Numbered from the stretch's first letter, positions 1 through 10,223 are shown. The stretch is DNA of 64,000 bases from CAYSEW01 sp964430245 (GCA_964430245.1 CAYSEW010000005.1:67198-131197); one strand, 5' to 3'. The notes: a model not told the origin generated them from the letters alone. Program-made: numbers and translations.

Positions 1-92
1 ACCAATCAGTAAAATTCATGAGCACTGTTTCGGACTACGTATACAATACACCCATTATAAAACTTATAATTTCCTTAATGTCAATTGATAAA

Positions 93-1052
93 CTAATTCA
101 GTAAAGAGATCCCATCTGTTTTACAATTAAAAGCTTGGCTGGTTATACCCATAAAATCTAGAATGGTGGGAACAAGGTCTGCCTGAGTACTTGAGCAGCT
201 TTGAGAAAACAAAAGGGTAGGGTGCTGTGCATAGAAAATGGTATTGATAATGTGTTCGTTATCTTGTCCACCGCCATGTCCAGTGCCATCACCACCATGG
301 TCGGATACTATTAGGATAAGCCAATCTTCTCCATTTGCTCTTTTATTGTCGATGATGGTAAATAATTGCTGAACATATGTATCTGTTTGGGTAAGAGTTT
401 CACAATATTCTGTAATTGTTGGACTATATCCATATCCATGGCCAGCTGCATCAGGATCATCGAAATGTAGGAATAATACATCAGGGTCTATGGGGTTATG
501 ATTGAGTAGCGCATCTTCAGCCAGCTGATAAACCTCAGCATCGTTAATACTGGTTTCAGGTGCGTGATCTGCATAGGAATGAGCTAAATAATCATTGATA
601 GGAGTCCAGTTAACAATGGATGCAGTATTTATACTATTATCAGCATTTTCTATGTAAGAGAAAAAATGAGGAAAATCATTTAGATGATGATCGTTAAAGC
701 TATTATTGGTTACCTGATGTTTACACCAATGTACTCCAGTGACTAAGCTAGACCAATTAGGTCCACTCATTGTATAATCTTCTACTACATGACTGTTGTT
801 ATAGAACACATTATTTTGTTGCGAAAGCTGATACATAAATGGAGTAATACTTTCTTGCATAGCATCGGACCTGAAGCCATCAATACCTATGACCAATACT
901 TTTCTGTTAATCTTATTGGTGTCTATTGTTATAGTGTTGTCTGTGCAAGAATTGTCACCTAAACCATTAGAGCAGGTAGTTGTTGTTTTTCTACATGAGT
1001 AAATTGTGATTAAAACAATCATGATCAGTACATTATATACAAGCTGTTTCAT
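93..1052 (-). CDS. Exported type I phosphodiesterase / alkaline-phosphatase-superfamily protein
   Basis: Predicted metal-dependent hydrolase of the type I phosphodiesterase/nucleotide pyrophosphatase branch of the alkaline phosphatase superfamily. Numbering from an upstream TTG seven codons before the chosen ATG, the first metal ligand lies in VIGIDGFRSD (Asp65). The nucleophile loop SGPNWSSLVTG follows, with Ser103 where many NPP enzymes have Thr. Later come a FDDPDAAGHG motif and a SDHGG motif, which supply the remaining Asp/His metal ligands. The ATG at 1052 gives a hydrophobic leader ending ITIYSC, a plausible lipobox, so the protein is probably a lipoprotein facing the periplasm or outside. 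It lies 4 bp downstream of the sensor phosphatase gene on the same strand and is probably co-transcribed with it. The substrate cannot be told from sequence. The family call is firm; the function is inferred. Confidence 0.82.
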   Translation of the reverse strand: MKQLVYNVLIMIVLITIYSCRKTTTTCSNGLGDNSCTDNTITIDTNKINRKVLVIGIDGFRSDAMQESITPFMYQLSQQNNVFYNNSHVVEDYTMSGPNWSSLVTGVHWCKHQVTNNSFNDHHLNDFPHFFSYIENADNSINTASIVNWTPINDYLAHSYADHAPETSINDAEVYQLAEDALLNHNPIDPDVLFLHFDDPDAAGHGYGYSPTITEYCETLTQTDTYVQQLFTIIDNKRANGEDWLILIVSDHGGDGTGHGGGQDNEHIINTIFYAQHPTLLFSQSCSSTQADLVPTILDFMGITSQAFNCKTDGISLLN

Positions 1053-1056
1053 TTTA

Positions 1057-4000
1057 TTAAATTTTAATTCCAATTACAAGTATGTCATCTATCTGTTCAT
1101 GAGAGCTCATCCAGGCATCCATTGTTTGTTCTAATTTGATTTTCTGATCTTTCATAGATAGGTTAGAAAACTCAATGAGTTTTTGCTTGAACTGTTTATA
1201 CATGAATTTTTTTCCTTTAATACCTCCGAATTGATCGGGATATCCATCTGAAAACAGGTAGATGGTATCTCCTTTTTCTAAAGTGATATTCTGGCTTTTG
1301 TAGTTTTTAGTCCTTGGGCTGAATGAGCCAATGGCAAAATCATCTCCACTGTGCTGGATCAGCTCTTCATTTCTAATTTGATAGATGCTGTTCTTTGCAC
1401 CAGAAAATTGCAAAGAGAGTTTTTTTAGATCGAACGAACAGATGGTCAGATCCATACCATCTCTAATATATCCTTGGTTGTTTTCTTTATTGAGGGCTTT
1501 ATGGACGGATTCATTCAAATGGTTCAATATTTCCGATGTGTCGCTTAATTGCTTTTCATCTGTGGCAGCATTGAGGCCATTGGCACCAATAAAGCTCATA
1601 AATGCACCAGGAACACCATGTCCTGTACAATCTACAGCAGCAATAATAGCACGGTCTTTTAGTTGCTTAAACCAATAAAAATCTCCGCTTACAATGTCTT
1701 TTGGCCTAAAGAGGATGAAAGCTTCTGGAAACAATTGGTTGATGTTTGCTTCATATGGTAGTATAGAATCTTGTAATCTTTTGGCGTAGTTAATACTATC
1801 GATGATCTCTTTATTCTTTTCTTCTGCCAATAGTCTATTGTTCTCAGACTCCTCATGCTTACTAGCCAATTCTTTTGTTCTTTCTTTTACTGTTTGTTGT
1901 AATTGAAGCTGACGTGATTTAAGCTGTTTAGTTCTAATTCTTATTAATAAGTATATTGATAATAATAACAAGCCAATACAAATTGAAATGAACCACCAGG
2001 TGATCCAGAAGGGAGGTGTAATGGTGAAAGTAAAAGAAATGGGTTTACACCAAACACCATCTGAATTGGCAGCTTTAACTTCGAAGGTGTAAGTTCCAGG
2101 AGCTAATCTTGAATATTCAATGGACCTTTCTTTAGAATAATTCCATTCATTTTCCAATCCGTTAAGTCGGTAAGCATATTCTATATTTCTTTCAGATAAG
2201 AAATGGATAGCAGAAAATTCAAATTTAATGTTGTTTTGATCGTAATTCAGGGAATGATTATATTTTAAATTCTCATATGGAGTTTTAAGCAAATATATTT
2301 TTTCTTCTTCTTCCCCTTTAACATAATTAATGCAATTAAAATAAATATTTGGCATTGTTGTATCGACATGGAAATCGACTGGATCCCACGTGTAAATATG
2401 GGTTCCATACCCCATCATTAATTCACCTTTATTATTTTCATTGATGAATTTATCTCCTCTTAATAGATTTTGCTCTATTATTCCATCTTCTTCGTTAAAT
2501 AGCTGTATATGCCTATTTTTGGTATGAATGTAAATAAGCCCATGATTAGATGTTGCCCAAAGATTACCAACTTTGTCAATTTTGATCATTGATGTAGCGT
2601 TGGTTGGTAATCCATCTTCAATAGTATAACTATCTAAAAGTTTACCTGAATGTATATCAAAACATAAAATCCCATTATTCCATGTAGAAACCCAAATACT
2701 ATCATTTACTATGTCTAACCCTAAAATTGTAGGTGAATGCTCTTTTCCGAATGAAGAAAATGACATATTATTAGTATTTAAGGTGGCTACACCTACAGTA
2801 GCTGTGCCCATGTAAAGTATCGAATCTTTTAATGCAAAATCAGAAACAAGATTTGCCATACACGGAAAGCCACTCTCTCCATATTTATAATTAGTAAATT
2901 CTTGGGTTTTATTATTGAATTTTGTTAATCCATTTATCATATCCGACAACCATATTATATCATTATTTTGTTCTATAATAGCTCTATATATACCCTTAGA
3001 ATTTTCAAAAAGATCAATTTCATTTGTATGTTCATTGAACTTGCCAATTTTCTGATGTGCACACCATAATTTATTGTTTTTGGAAATTAAAAAAGAGCCA
3101 CCTTGGTAATCTTTTCGTACATACACTTCTCCATTTCCATAAAGTTTTTCATGATTTGGTTGTATACTACGCAATATTTTAAAACTTGGATCAAATTTTA
3201 AAATTCCATAATTTGATGTAGCAAAAAAAGAATTATTGTATTCTGTTACATTATGTATATTGTAATTGTCTATACTTTTTTCTTGACGTAAATCCTGCTC
3301 TTTAAGTTTTTTTAAGTTTATAGTATTGATTTTCTGATCCTTAAAATTTAGAGTGTAAATCCCGTACATCATAGAACTTAACCAAAGGATATTATTGTCA
3401 TAATACATATCATAAAAAAGTTGATCTTTTTGGATTGAAGTATTGTAACTGAATGTACCATTTTGATAATATGGAAATAATGTATCAAAATTATTGTCAA
3501 TTTTAAAAATCTCAACTCTCCTTCCGTCTTGAATTATTAATTCGTTCTTTTTAGTTTTTACGAAAGATTTTGGAGTTGTTAGTCTATAATTAGCATCACA
3601 ATTCAACCAATATTCAAAAACTCCTGAATTTTCAATGAAGAAATAGAAGTTAGAATTATTAGATAATACTAACAAGGTATCTTTATTGTGTCTTTTAAAA
3701 TCAATTAAATATTCCGAACTGTCTTTTGATGAGAATTTAAAATAATCAAATACTTTTAGATCTTCATCAAAAGAAACAAAGCCTTTTTTGTAAAAGATCA
3801 TTTTGCTATTTTCAGTGTCAGTAAATTTAAAATCATTAGAAGAAGTAAAATCATTTTTTAACTGCCCCTTAAGGCCTATAGAATCAATTGTGTTTAAATG
3901 TAAGTTGTATCTATATAAATAATTATTTGTAATAAATAGTAGTTGATCAGAATTGATTTGGTATATGTCATTAATGCTATATTTTTCATTTTCTCCTTCA

Positions 4001-4383
4001 ATATTAATCATGTGATCAGGCAGTTTAATTTTCTCAATATTATTTGTAGTAAGATCAATGTATTCTAAGCTTAAACTATTACTTTGCATATTGTAATTGT
4101 AAGTCCATATTCTATTGATGCCATTCTTAATAATATAAGTGAATTCACCCGACATTTTTTTATTATTCCATGATGTTTTGAATTCATAACCATCATATGA
4201 AAATAACCCATTAGCTGAACCAAACCACATTACTCCCAAGCTATCCTTTAAAATGTTATTTACCATAACACTTGGCAACCCATCTCTTTCATTGAAGTTG
4301 TTGAATCGAAATTTTTTTTGCCCAAATACAGAAAGAGTTGAGATAAAAAGGAATAAAACAATATAGAATCTGGAGCAGTTCAT
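1057..4383 (-). CDS. Propeller / Y_Y_Y sensor protein with SpoIIE-type Ser/Thr phosphatase output
   Basis: A 1108-residue membrane sensor. After a signal peptide (cleavage near VFGQ), residues 25-690 hold degenerate two-component-regulator propeller repeats (DGLPSVMVNNI...GVMWFGSANGLFSYDG; later EDGLPTNATSM...LWATSNHGLIYI). A Y_Y_Y domain follows at about 700-790 (YAYRLNGLENEWNYS, LAPGTYTFEVKA), then one membrane span at about 795-815 and a coiled-coil linker. The C-terminal PP2C-like SpoIIE domain covers about 860-1108 with PKDIVSGDFYW, DCTGHGVPGAFMS, RDGMDLTICS and YLFSDGYPDQFGG, which carry the metal-binding aspartates. This is the architecture of hybrid two-component proteins with the kinase replaced by a phosphatase. 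It probably reads an extracytoplasmic ligand and dephosphorylates an anti-anti-sigma-type partner, but no partner is encoded nearby. It is followed after 4 bp by the phosphodiesterase gene. Confidence 0.88.
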   Translation of the reverse strand: MNCSRFYIVLFLFISTLSVFGQKKFRFNNFNERDGLPSVMVNNILKDSLGVMWFGSANGLFSYDGYEFKTSWNNKKMSGEFTYIIKNGINRIWTYNYNMQSNSLSLEYIDLTTNNIEKIKLPDHMINIEGENEKYSINDIYQINSDQLLFITNNYLYRYNLHLNTIDSIGLKGQLKNDFTSSNDFKFTDTENSKMIFYKKGFVSFDEDLKVFDYFKFSSKDSSEYLIDFKRHNKDTLLVLSNNSNFYFFIENSGVFEYWLNCDANYRLTTPKSFVKTKKNELIIQDGRRVEIFKIDNNFDTLFPYYQNGTFSYNTSIQKDQLFYDMYYDNNILWLSSMMYGIYTLNFKDQKINTINLKKLKEQDLRQEKSIDNYNIHNVTEYNNSFFATSNYGILKFDPSFKILRSIQPNHEKLYGNGEVYVRKDYQGGSFLISKNNKLWCAHQKIGKFNEHTNEIDLFENSKGIYRAIIEQNNDIIWLSDMINGLTKFNNKTQEFTNYKYGESGFPCMANLVSDFALKDSILYMGTATVGVATLNTNNMSFSSFGKEHSPTILGLDIVNDSIWVSTWNNGILCFDIHSGKLLDSYTIEDGLPTNATSMIKIDKVGNLWATSNHGLIYIHTKNRHIQLFNEEDGIIEQNLLRGDKFINENNKGELMMGYGTHIYTWDPVDFHVDTTMPNIYFNCINYVKGEEEEKIYLLKTPYENLKYNHSLNYDQNNIKFEFSAIHFLSERNIEYAYRLNGLENEWNYSKERSIEYSRLAPGTYTFEVKAANSDGVWCKPISFTFTITPPFWITWWFISICIGLLLLSIYLLIRIRTKQLKSRQLQLQQTVKERTKELASKHEESENNRLLAEEKNKEIIDSINYAKRLQDSILPYEANINQLFPEAFILFRPKDIVSGDFYWFKQLKDRAIIAAVDCTGHGVPGAFMSFIGANGLNAATDEKQLSDTSEILNHLNESVHKALNKENNQGYIRDGMDLTICSFDLKKLSLQFSGAKNSIYQIRNEELIQHSGDDFAIGSFSPRTKNYKSQNITLEKGDTIYLFSDGYPDQFGGIKGKKFMYKQFKQKLIEFSNLSMKDQKIKLEQTMDAWMSSHEQIDDILVIGIKI

Positions 4384-4413
4384 TCAACTAAAATAATAAA
4401 TTTAGATTCAATA

Positions 4414-6519
4414 TTAATTAAATTGTTTCAATGCATCTATAACATTTGTTACAGGAAGTTTACAGCTTTTATTTTGGCATACATAGATAGTAGTTTGTCC
4501 TTTGATCAGCTTATTTTCAAGTAGCTCTAAAGTCCCTTCATTTTTACCACCTAAAAAGATAACATTGGGTAAATAATATTGATTAAATTCTTTTCTAATT
4601 TTTAAATAGTCTTCTCCAACTATGGCCACTTCAAATGGGTCTTTGATCATCCACATTAAAAGCAGGTCCCAGTTGGCATAATAAGGACCAGCAGCTCTTG
4701 CTTTATCTTTAATATTGTTTAGCATTTGAAGTGCGGTATTAGCATATTCATTGTTGTAAAAATACTTTTCAAGTATATAGAGATTTTTAGCCATTTCAGA
4801 ACTTGATGCAGGAATTACATTATCGGAAACCTCCATTTTTCTGGCTATTAAAGCAGGGTCTAGATCGGAAGTATAAAAGAACATTTTGCTTTTTGAATCA
4901 TAAAAGTGTTCCATTACATAGCTGGTAAGCTTATTGGCCTTTTTCAGCCATTTTTCATCAAAAGTACTTTGGTACAATTCTATAAAAGCACTAATGGTAA
5001 ATGCATAATCGTCTAAAAAACCATTGATGGTAGATTTTCCATTTTTATAGTTCCTGTTCAATTTGCCATTTTCTTCCATACAATTATTAACTATAAAATC
5101 GGCATTTTTAAGCGCTGCAGCTAAATATTTATCATCATCAATTACATTGTAAGCACTTACATATCCTTTTAGCATGAGTGCGTTCCATGAGGTCAAGATC
5201 TTATCATCTAAAGCAGGTCGAATTCTGTTATTTCTAATTTTCAGTAGCTTCTTTTTAGCTTGTATAATCTTATCATGAAGTTTTTTAGCAGATAGATTGT
5301 GATAAGATGCAAATTCAGCATCATTCATGGTAGTATATAGAATATTAGCACCTTCCCAATTTCCAGCTGATGTTACATTGTAATATTCCTGGATCAATGC
5401 TGCATCTTTTTCAAGTAGCTGGTCTAGTTCTGTTTTGTCCCAAACATAGAATTTACCTTCAATCCCCTCACTATCTGCATCTAAAGAGGAGTAGAAGCCA
5501 CCTTCATCGGAAGTCATTTCTCTTTCAATGAATTCAAGCGTCTCGGTAATAATGGTTTTATAATGCTCATTTTTAGTGAATTGATACGCATTAGCATACA
5601 AGCTAACAAGCTGTGCATTGTCATAAAGCATTTTCTCGAAATGAGGCACTTTCCATATGGCATCCGTACTATACCTTGCAAAACCACCACCAATGTGATC
5701 GTAGATTCCTCCACTAGCCATTTTATCTAGAGAAGTAGTGACAGCTTTAAGCGCTTCTTCATTATTAGATAAACAATGATAATCGAGTAAAAATTGAATA
5801 CCTACAGGTAAAGGAAATTTGGGGGCTCCTTTGTTTCCTCCATTTATGAAATCTATGTTCGGTTTCCAATGATTAAAAATATCCTCAAGATCGTTGAAGG
5901 AGTGTTGAGTCGGATTGTTATTGAGCTGTATATATTCGGTACTATTTATACCATTTGTTAGGGTATTCGCTTGTTCCTTGGCTTTTTCTGGCTCCTGATT
6001 GATAAATACATCGAGCTGTTTTAATAAATGGAGCCATTGTTTTTTATTAAAATAGGTGCCTCCGTAAACAGGTCTTCCATCCGGTAAAGTAATACAATTT
6101 AAAGGCCATCCGCCTTGTCCTGTTATTAGCTGAACAGCATTCATATAAACCTGATCTATATCTGGTCTTTCTTCTCTGTCTACTTTAATGCAAATGAAGT
6201 TGTCATTCATATAGGTAGCTATTTCTTCATCTTCAAAACTTTCGTGCTCCATAACATGGCACCAGTGGCAAGCAGCATAGCCAATACTTACAATGATAGG
6301 TTTGTTTTCTGTGATTGCTTTTTCCAATGCTTTCTTTCCCCAAGGGTGCCAATTTACAGGGTTATGAGCGTGTTGTAACAGGTAGGGGCTACTTTCTTTG
6401 ATAAGCTCATTGGTGTATTTAAAATCCTTACTAGTCATATTAAAGTCATTTTCAGCTATTTGTTCACATGAGCAAATCGTTAATAAACAAATATAGAGAA
6501 AGGTATTAATTGAATTCAT
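4414..6519 (-). CDS. Thioredoxin-domain protein of the YyaL/SSP411 (DUF255) family
   Basis: A 701-residue protein with an N-terminal thioredoxin-like domain carrying the family hallmark ESSPYLLQHAHNPVNW and the redox pair Cys84-His-Trp-Cys87 (GYAACHWCHVMEHESF). A long alpha/alpha-toroid region similar to glycoside hydrolase barrels follows. The length is typical of the family (SPATA20, YyaL), whose function is unsettled. The chosen ATG adds a short hydrophobic leader (LLTICSC) suggesting a lipoprotein. Met28 at 6438 would give a cytosolic form beginning like the classic YyaL proteins. A TATATTTG box lies within the leader coding region (6488-6495, minus strand) and could in principle serve that shorter form, but it has no TTG partner. 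The gene starts 30 bp upstream of the sensor phosphatase and may head a three-gene operon. Confidence 0.87.
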   Translation of the reverse strand: MNSINTFLYICLLTICSCEQIAENDFNMTSKDFKYTNELIKESSPYLLQHAHNPVNWHPWGKKALEKAITENKPIIVSIGYAACHWCHVMEHESFEDEEIATYMNDNFICIKVDREERPDIDQVYMNAVQLITGQGGWPLNCITLPDGRPVYGGTYFNKKQWLHLLKQLDVFINQEPEKAKEQANTLTNGINSTEYIQLNNNPTQHSFNDLEDIFNHWKPNIDFINGGNKGAPKFPLPVGIQFLLDYHCLSNNEEALKAVTTSLDKMASGGIYDHIGGGFARYSTDAIWKVPHFEKMLYDNAQLVSLYANAYQFTKNEHYKTIITETLEFIEREMTSDEGGFYSSLDADSEGIEGKFYVWDKTELDQLLEKDAALIQEYYNVTSAGNWEGANILYTTMNDAEFASYHNLSAKKLHDKIIQAKKKLLKIRNNRIRPALDDKILTSWNALMLKGYVSAYNVIDDDKYLAAALKNADFIVNNCMEENGKLNRNYKNGKSTINGFLDDYAFTISAFIELYQSTFDEKWLKKANKLTSYVMEHFYDSKSKMFFYTSDLDPALIARKMEVSDNVIPASSSEMAKNLYILEKYFYNNEYANTALQMLNNIKDKARAAGPYYANWDLLLMWMIKDPFEVAIVGEDYLKIRKEFNQYYLPNVIFLGGKNEGTLELLENKLIKGQTTIYVCQNKSCKLPVTNVIDALKQFN

Positions 6520-6610
6520 CGATAATTAAGTAGAAATCTAACTTTCTTTTAATATTAATTAATTATTAAATACTCTTTTTGATAATTATTACATAAATTA
6601 GACAAGTTAC

Positions 6611-6618
6611 TATTTTTG
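6611..6618 (+). promoter_or_regulatory. Candidate -7 promoter box for the kor operon
   Basis: TATTTTTG matches the Bacteroidota -7 consensus TAnnTTTG and sits 20 bp before the start of the GltD-like gene. No TTG lies at the usual 19-21 bp distance upstream, so only the -7 element supports the call. Confidence 0.4.
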
Positions 6619-6638
6619 AGAATTTTTGAAGTATAAGT

Positions 6639-8408
6639 ATGAAGCCTACTAATACGAAGAATCCTGAGTATTATCATAAGGTAGTTGATTGTCAGTATGC
6701 ATGTCCTGCTCACACACCAGTACCTGAATACATACGCTTAATTGCTGCCGAAAGATATACTGATGCCTACATGGTTAATTGGGAATCTAATGTTTTTCCT
6801 GGAATTTTAGGAAGAACATGTGATCGGCCTTGTGAACCCGCATGCAGAAGAGTTAGGGTAGAAGATGAACCTGTGGCTATTTGTCGATTGAAAAGGGTAG
6901 CTGCAGATAATAAAGGGGATGTTAAAAGGCATATGCCAGAAGGACCATTTAAACCCAATGGTAAAAAGATCGCTTTAATAGGTGGTGGGCCTGCTTCGTT
7001 AACTGTAGCTAGAGATTTGGCTCCTTTAGGTTATGAGATTCATTTATTTGATGAGCAAATTAAGGGTGGTGGAATGATGCTGAGTCAGATTCCTGCTTTT
7101 AGATTACCTATTGAAGTTTTGGACGAAGAAGTCAATTACATTCTTGATTTAGGTATACACACTCATTTTAAAACTTATGTATCTAGTTTAAAAGAAGTAT
7201 TGTCCAAAGGATATGATGCTGTTTTTGTTGGCACAGGCGCTCCTAGAGGAAGAGACTTGGATATTCCTGGTAGAAAAGAAGCTGAAGCAAACATACATAT
7301 TGGAATTGAATGGTTATCCAGTGTTGCGTTCGAACACACTAACTCTATTGGTAAGAATGTTATTATTTTAGGTGGTGGAAACACAGCTATGGATTGCTGT
7401 AGAACATCAAGAAGATTAGGTGGAGAGAATGTTAAGGTAACAGTGCGAAGTCCATTTAAAGACATGAAAGCTTCTCCTTGGGAAAAAGAAGATGCCATGC
7501 ATGAAGATATTCCAATACTTGATAATCATCGACCTAAAGAATTTGTACATAAAAATGGAAAATTGGTGGGCATGTATTTTGAAAAGATGGAAGCTCATTA
7601 CGATGAAAATGGTAAAAGATCCCTTACTCCAACTGGTGAACCAGATGCTTATATAGAGGCAGATGATGTTTTAATCGCCATAGGTCAGCTCAATACATTC
7701 CCATGGATCGAAAGAGACATAGGTATGGAATTCAATGATTGGAATATGCCAATAGTAGATGAAACCACTTTTCAGTCCACAATAAAAAATGTATTTTTTG
7801 GTGGAGATGCTGCTTTTGGCCCTGAAAATATTATAACTGCAGTTGCCCACGGTCATCAAGCAGCTGTTTCAATTGATCTATTTTGTAATGCTAAAAATGT
7901 AAATGATCGATTAGCACCTTTCACAAATTTGATCACTCAGAAAATGGGTATTCACGAATGGGCATATGATAGTTATGTTCCTAGTGATCAGCGATATAAA
8001 GTACCACATGCAGATAAAAGTAAAACACTTAGTAACATTAAAATGGAGGTTGAACTTGGTTTTGATGTAAAGACTGCATTTTCTGAAGCACAACGATGTT
8101 TTAATTGTGATGTTCAAACTGTTTTCACTGAAGATATTTGTATAGAATGTGACGCTTGTATGGATGTTTGCCCTACATCGTGCATTACATTTACAGATAA
8201 TGGAGAAGAAGAGGATTTACGTAAGAGATTATCGGCTCCATCCTTAAATACTGATCAAGACTTATTGGTTTCAGATAAATTAAAGACCGGTAGAGTAATG
8301 ATAAAGGATGAAGATGTTTGCCTTCATTGTGGCTTATGTGCAGAAAGATGTCCCACTAGTGCATGGGATATGAAAAAATATCTATATAAAGTAACCAAAG
8401 CGGGGTAG
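6639..8408 (+). CDS. GltD-like NAD(P)H flavoprotein with C-terminal 2x[4Fe-4S] domain (Kor-associated)
   Basis: A 589-residue iron-sulfur flavoprotein resembling the small subunit of glutamate synthase. The N-terminal cysteine-rich domain has Cys18, Cys22, Cys61, Cys65 and Cys69 (CQYACPAH; GRTCDRPCEPACRR). An FAD-binding Rossmann motif (IALIGGGPAS) starts near residue 110 and an NAD(P)-binding motif (VIILGGGNTAMDCC) near 240. Two ferredoxin-type clusters are added at the C-terminus: CIECDACMDVCP near 500 and CLHCGLCAERCP near 560. It is the first gene of an operon with korA (8 bp gap) and korB (1 bp gap). No GltB-type large subunit is present. It therefore probably passes electrons between NAD(P)H and ferredoxin, or directly to and from the KorAB enzyme. 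The exact electron partner is an inference from context. Confidence 0.86.
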   Translation: MKPTNTKNPEYYHKVVDCQYACPAHTPVPEYIRLIAAERYTDAYMVNWESNVFPGILGRTCDRPCEPACRRVRVEDEPVAICRLKRVAADNKGDVKRHMPEGPFKPNGKKIALIGGGPASLTVARDLAPLGYEIHLFDEQIKGGGMMLSQIPAFRLPIEVLDEEVNYILDLGIHTHFKTYVSSLKEVLSKGYDAVFVGTGAPRGRDLDIPGRKEAEANIHIGIEWLSSVAFEHTNSIGKNVIILGGGNTAMDCCRTSRRLGGENVKVTVRSPFKDMKASPWEKEDAMHEDIPILDNHRPKEFVHKNGKLVGMYFEKMEAHYDENGKRSLTPTGEPDAYIEADDVLIAIGQLNTFPWIERDIGMEFNDWNMPIVDETTFQSTIKNVFFGGDAAFGPENIITAVAHGHQAAVSIDLFCNAKNVNDRLAPFTNLITQKMGIHEWAYDSYVPSDQRYKVPHADKSKTLSNIKMEVELGFDVKTAFSEAQRCFNCDVQTVFTEDICIECDACMDVCPTSCITFTDNGEEEDLRKRLSAPSLNTDQDLLVSDKLKTGRVMIKDEDVCLHCGLCAERCPTSAWDMKKYLYKVTKAG

Positions 8409-8416
8409 TAGTTATT

Positions 8417-10222
8417 ATGAGTAAGGTAAATGATTTTGTAGTAAGATTTTCAAATGTAAACGGAACAGGTTCTGCTAGTGCTAATTTACTGTTTGCTAGA
8501 TCTATTTTTAGAATGGGGGTTCCGGTATCACCAAAAAATATATTTCCCTCTAACATTCAAGGACTTCCAACTTGGTATGAAGTGAGGATTAATGAGAATG
8601 GTTATTTAGGTAGAAGAGAAGGAGTTGACTTAACAGTTTGTGTAAATCCTGAAAGTATGGCACAGGATGTAAAAGAAGTTCAATCAGGCGGTTATCTTTT
8701 ATATGATAGTACTAAACCTTTACATGAAGAATTCATAAGGGATGACATTAATTATATAGCCATCCCATTAATGCAATTATCCGCTGCTGCTTTTACTGAT
8801 CCTAGACAAAGACAGCTATTCAAAAATATTATTTATGTAGGTGCATTAGTTGCTTTATTGGACATTGAATTTGATGTTGTTGTTACTCTTTTAAATGAAC
8901 AATTTTCAGGTAAACAAAAACTAATTGATGCTAATATTCAAGCATTGAATATAGGGATTGACTATGTAAAGCAAAATTTAAATCATCCCCTTGACATTAG
9001 GTTGGAAAGACGAGACAATGTGGGCGACATGATTTTTATCGATGGCAATAAGGCATGTGGGTTAGGTGCTATATATGCTGGAGCTACTGTATTAGCATGG
9101 TACCCAATAACACCATCAACATCTGTTGCTGAAGCTTTTGAAAATTATGCTAAGAAATTAAGAATAGATCCTGAGACAGGGACATCTAAATACGCTATAA
9201 TACAGGCGGAAGATGAGCTGGCTGCTATCGGAATGGTTATCGGTGCTAACTGGAATGGTTCAAGATCTTTTACTTCTACAAGTGGACCAGGCCTTTCTTT
9301 AATGAATGAATTTTTAGGATTGGCCTATTTTGCTGAAATTCCTGCTGTTTTGATTGATGTTCAAAGAAGTGGACCTAGTACTGGAATGCCTACACGAACT
9401 CAACAATCTGATGTTTTGGCAGCTGCCTATGCATCTCATGGTGATACTAAACAGGTATTATTATTCCCTGCAACACCAACAGAATGTTTTGATTTGACTG
9501 CAATAAGTTTTGATCTAGCTGACCGATTACAAACACCTGTTATTATTCTAAGTGACCTAGACTTGGGAATGAATGATCATTTAACAGCACCCTTAAAGTG
9601 GGATGACAATAGAAAATTTGATAAAGGAAAAGTTTATTCTTTTCAGGATCTTGAAGAGATAAAATCATTTGGTCGTTATAGAGATGTGGATGACGATGGT
9701 ATCCCATATAGAACCTACCCTGGTACTCATCCAACAAAAGGATCCTATTTTACTAGAGGTTCATCGAAAAATGAAGAAGCTGCTTATACAGAAAATGAAG
9801 CGGAATATAAAAAGAACATGGATCGTTTGTTGAAGAAATGGGAGACAGCTAGAGATCTAGTTCCAGGTCCAGTTTTTTCTCAAAAAGAAAATAACTCATC
9901 AGATGCTCTTCTTTTTTATGGCACCACTAATTATTCTGCAATAGAAGCTTTGGACCTTATGACTAAGGATGGAATGCAAATGGACGCCATAAGAATATTA
10001 TCATTTCCATTCAATAAAGAAGTAGAGAAGTTTATTGATGATCATGAAAGAATCTTTGTAATTGAACAGAATAGAGATGCACAAATGAAAACATTATTGG
10101 TTAAGGAGCTTTGTGTTCCTCAGACTAAACTGATTTCTATATTGAATTATGATGGTATACCCATTACTGCAGACTTGATCATTAAAGGAATTTCATCTCA
10201 TTTAGTATTAAATAATAGTTAA
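8417..10222 (+). CDS. korA: 2-oxoacid:ferredoxin oxidoreductase, fused gamma-alpha subunit
   Basis: KorA-type subunit of a thiamine-diphosphate 2-oxoacid:ferredoxin oxidoreductase (2-oxoglutarate most likely), which converts a 2-oxoacid and CoA into acyl-CoA, CO2 and reduced ferredoxin. The first 190 residues form the gamma domain (FSNVNGTGSASANLL, PSNIQGLPTWYEVRI). The alpha (pyrimidine-binding) part follows with GNKACGLGAIYAGATVLAWYPITPSTS, QAEDELAAIGMVIGA and TSTSGPGLSLMNEFLGLA, then QRSGPSTGMPTRTQQSD. Its 601 residues fit the fused-subunit form common in Bacteroidota. The substrate is inferred by similarity to KorA; a 2-oxoisovalerate or pyruvate enzyme cannot be excluded. It is the second gene of a three-gene operon. 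Confidence 0.88.
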   Translation: MSKVNDFVVRFSNVNGTGSASANLLFARSIFRMGVPVSPKNIFPSNIQGLPTWYEVRINENGYLGRREGVDLTVCVNPESMAQDVKEVQSGGYLLYDSTKPLHEEFIRDDINYIAIPLMQLSAAAFTDPRQRQLFKNIIYVGALVALLDIEFDVVVTLLNEQFSGKQKLIDANIQALNIGIDYVKQNLNHPLDIRLERRDNVGDMIFIDGNKACGLGAIYAGATVLAWYPITPSTSVAEAFENYAKKLRIDPETGTSKYAIIQAEDELAAIGMVIGANWNGSRSFTSTSGPGLSLMNEFLGLAYFAEIPAVLIDVQRSGPSTGMPTRTQQSDVLAAAYASHGDTKQVLLFPATPTECFDLTAISFDLADRLQTPVIILSDLDLGMNDHLTAPLKWDDNRKFDKGKVYSFQDLEEIKSFGRYRDVDDDGIPYRTYPGTHPTKGSYFTRGSSKNEEAAYTENEAEYKKNMDRLLKKWETARDLVPGPVFSQKENNSSDALLFYGTTNYSAIEALDLMTKDGMQMDAIRILSFPFNKEVEKFIDDHERIFVIEQNRDAQMKTLLVKELCVPQTKLISILNYDGIPITADLIIKGISSHLVLNNS

Positions 10223-10223
10223 A

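Noticed and set aside
1385..1678. Plus-strand open frame inside the first SpoIIE phosphatase gene
   Set aside because: It mirrors the phosphatase domain on the other strand and has no family match; the minus-strand gene explains the region.
6548..6570. TTTAATA-N9-TATTAAA inverted repeat upstream of the kor operon
   Set aside because: Made only of A and T; expected often by chance at this base composition.
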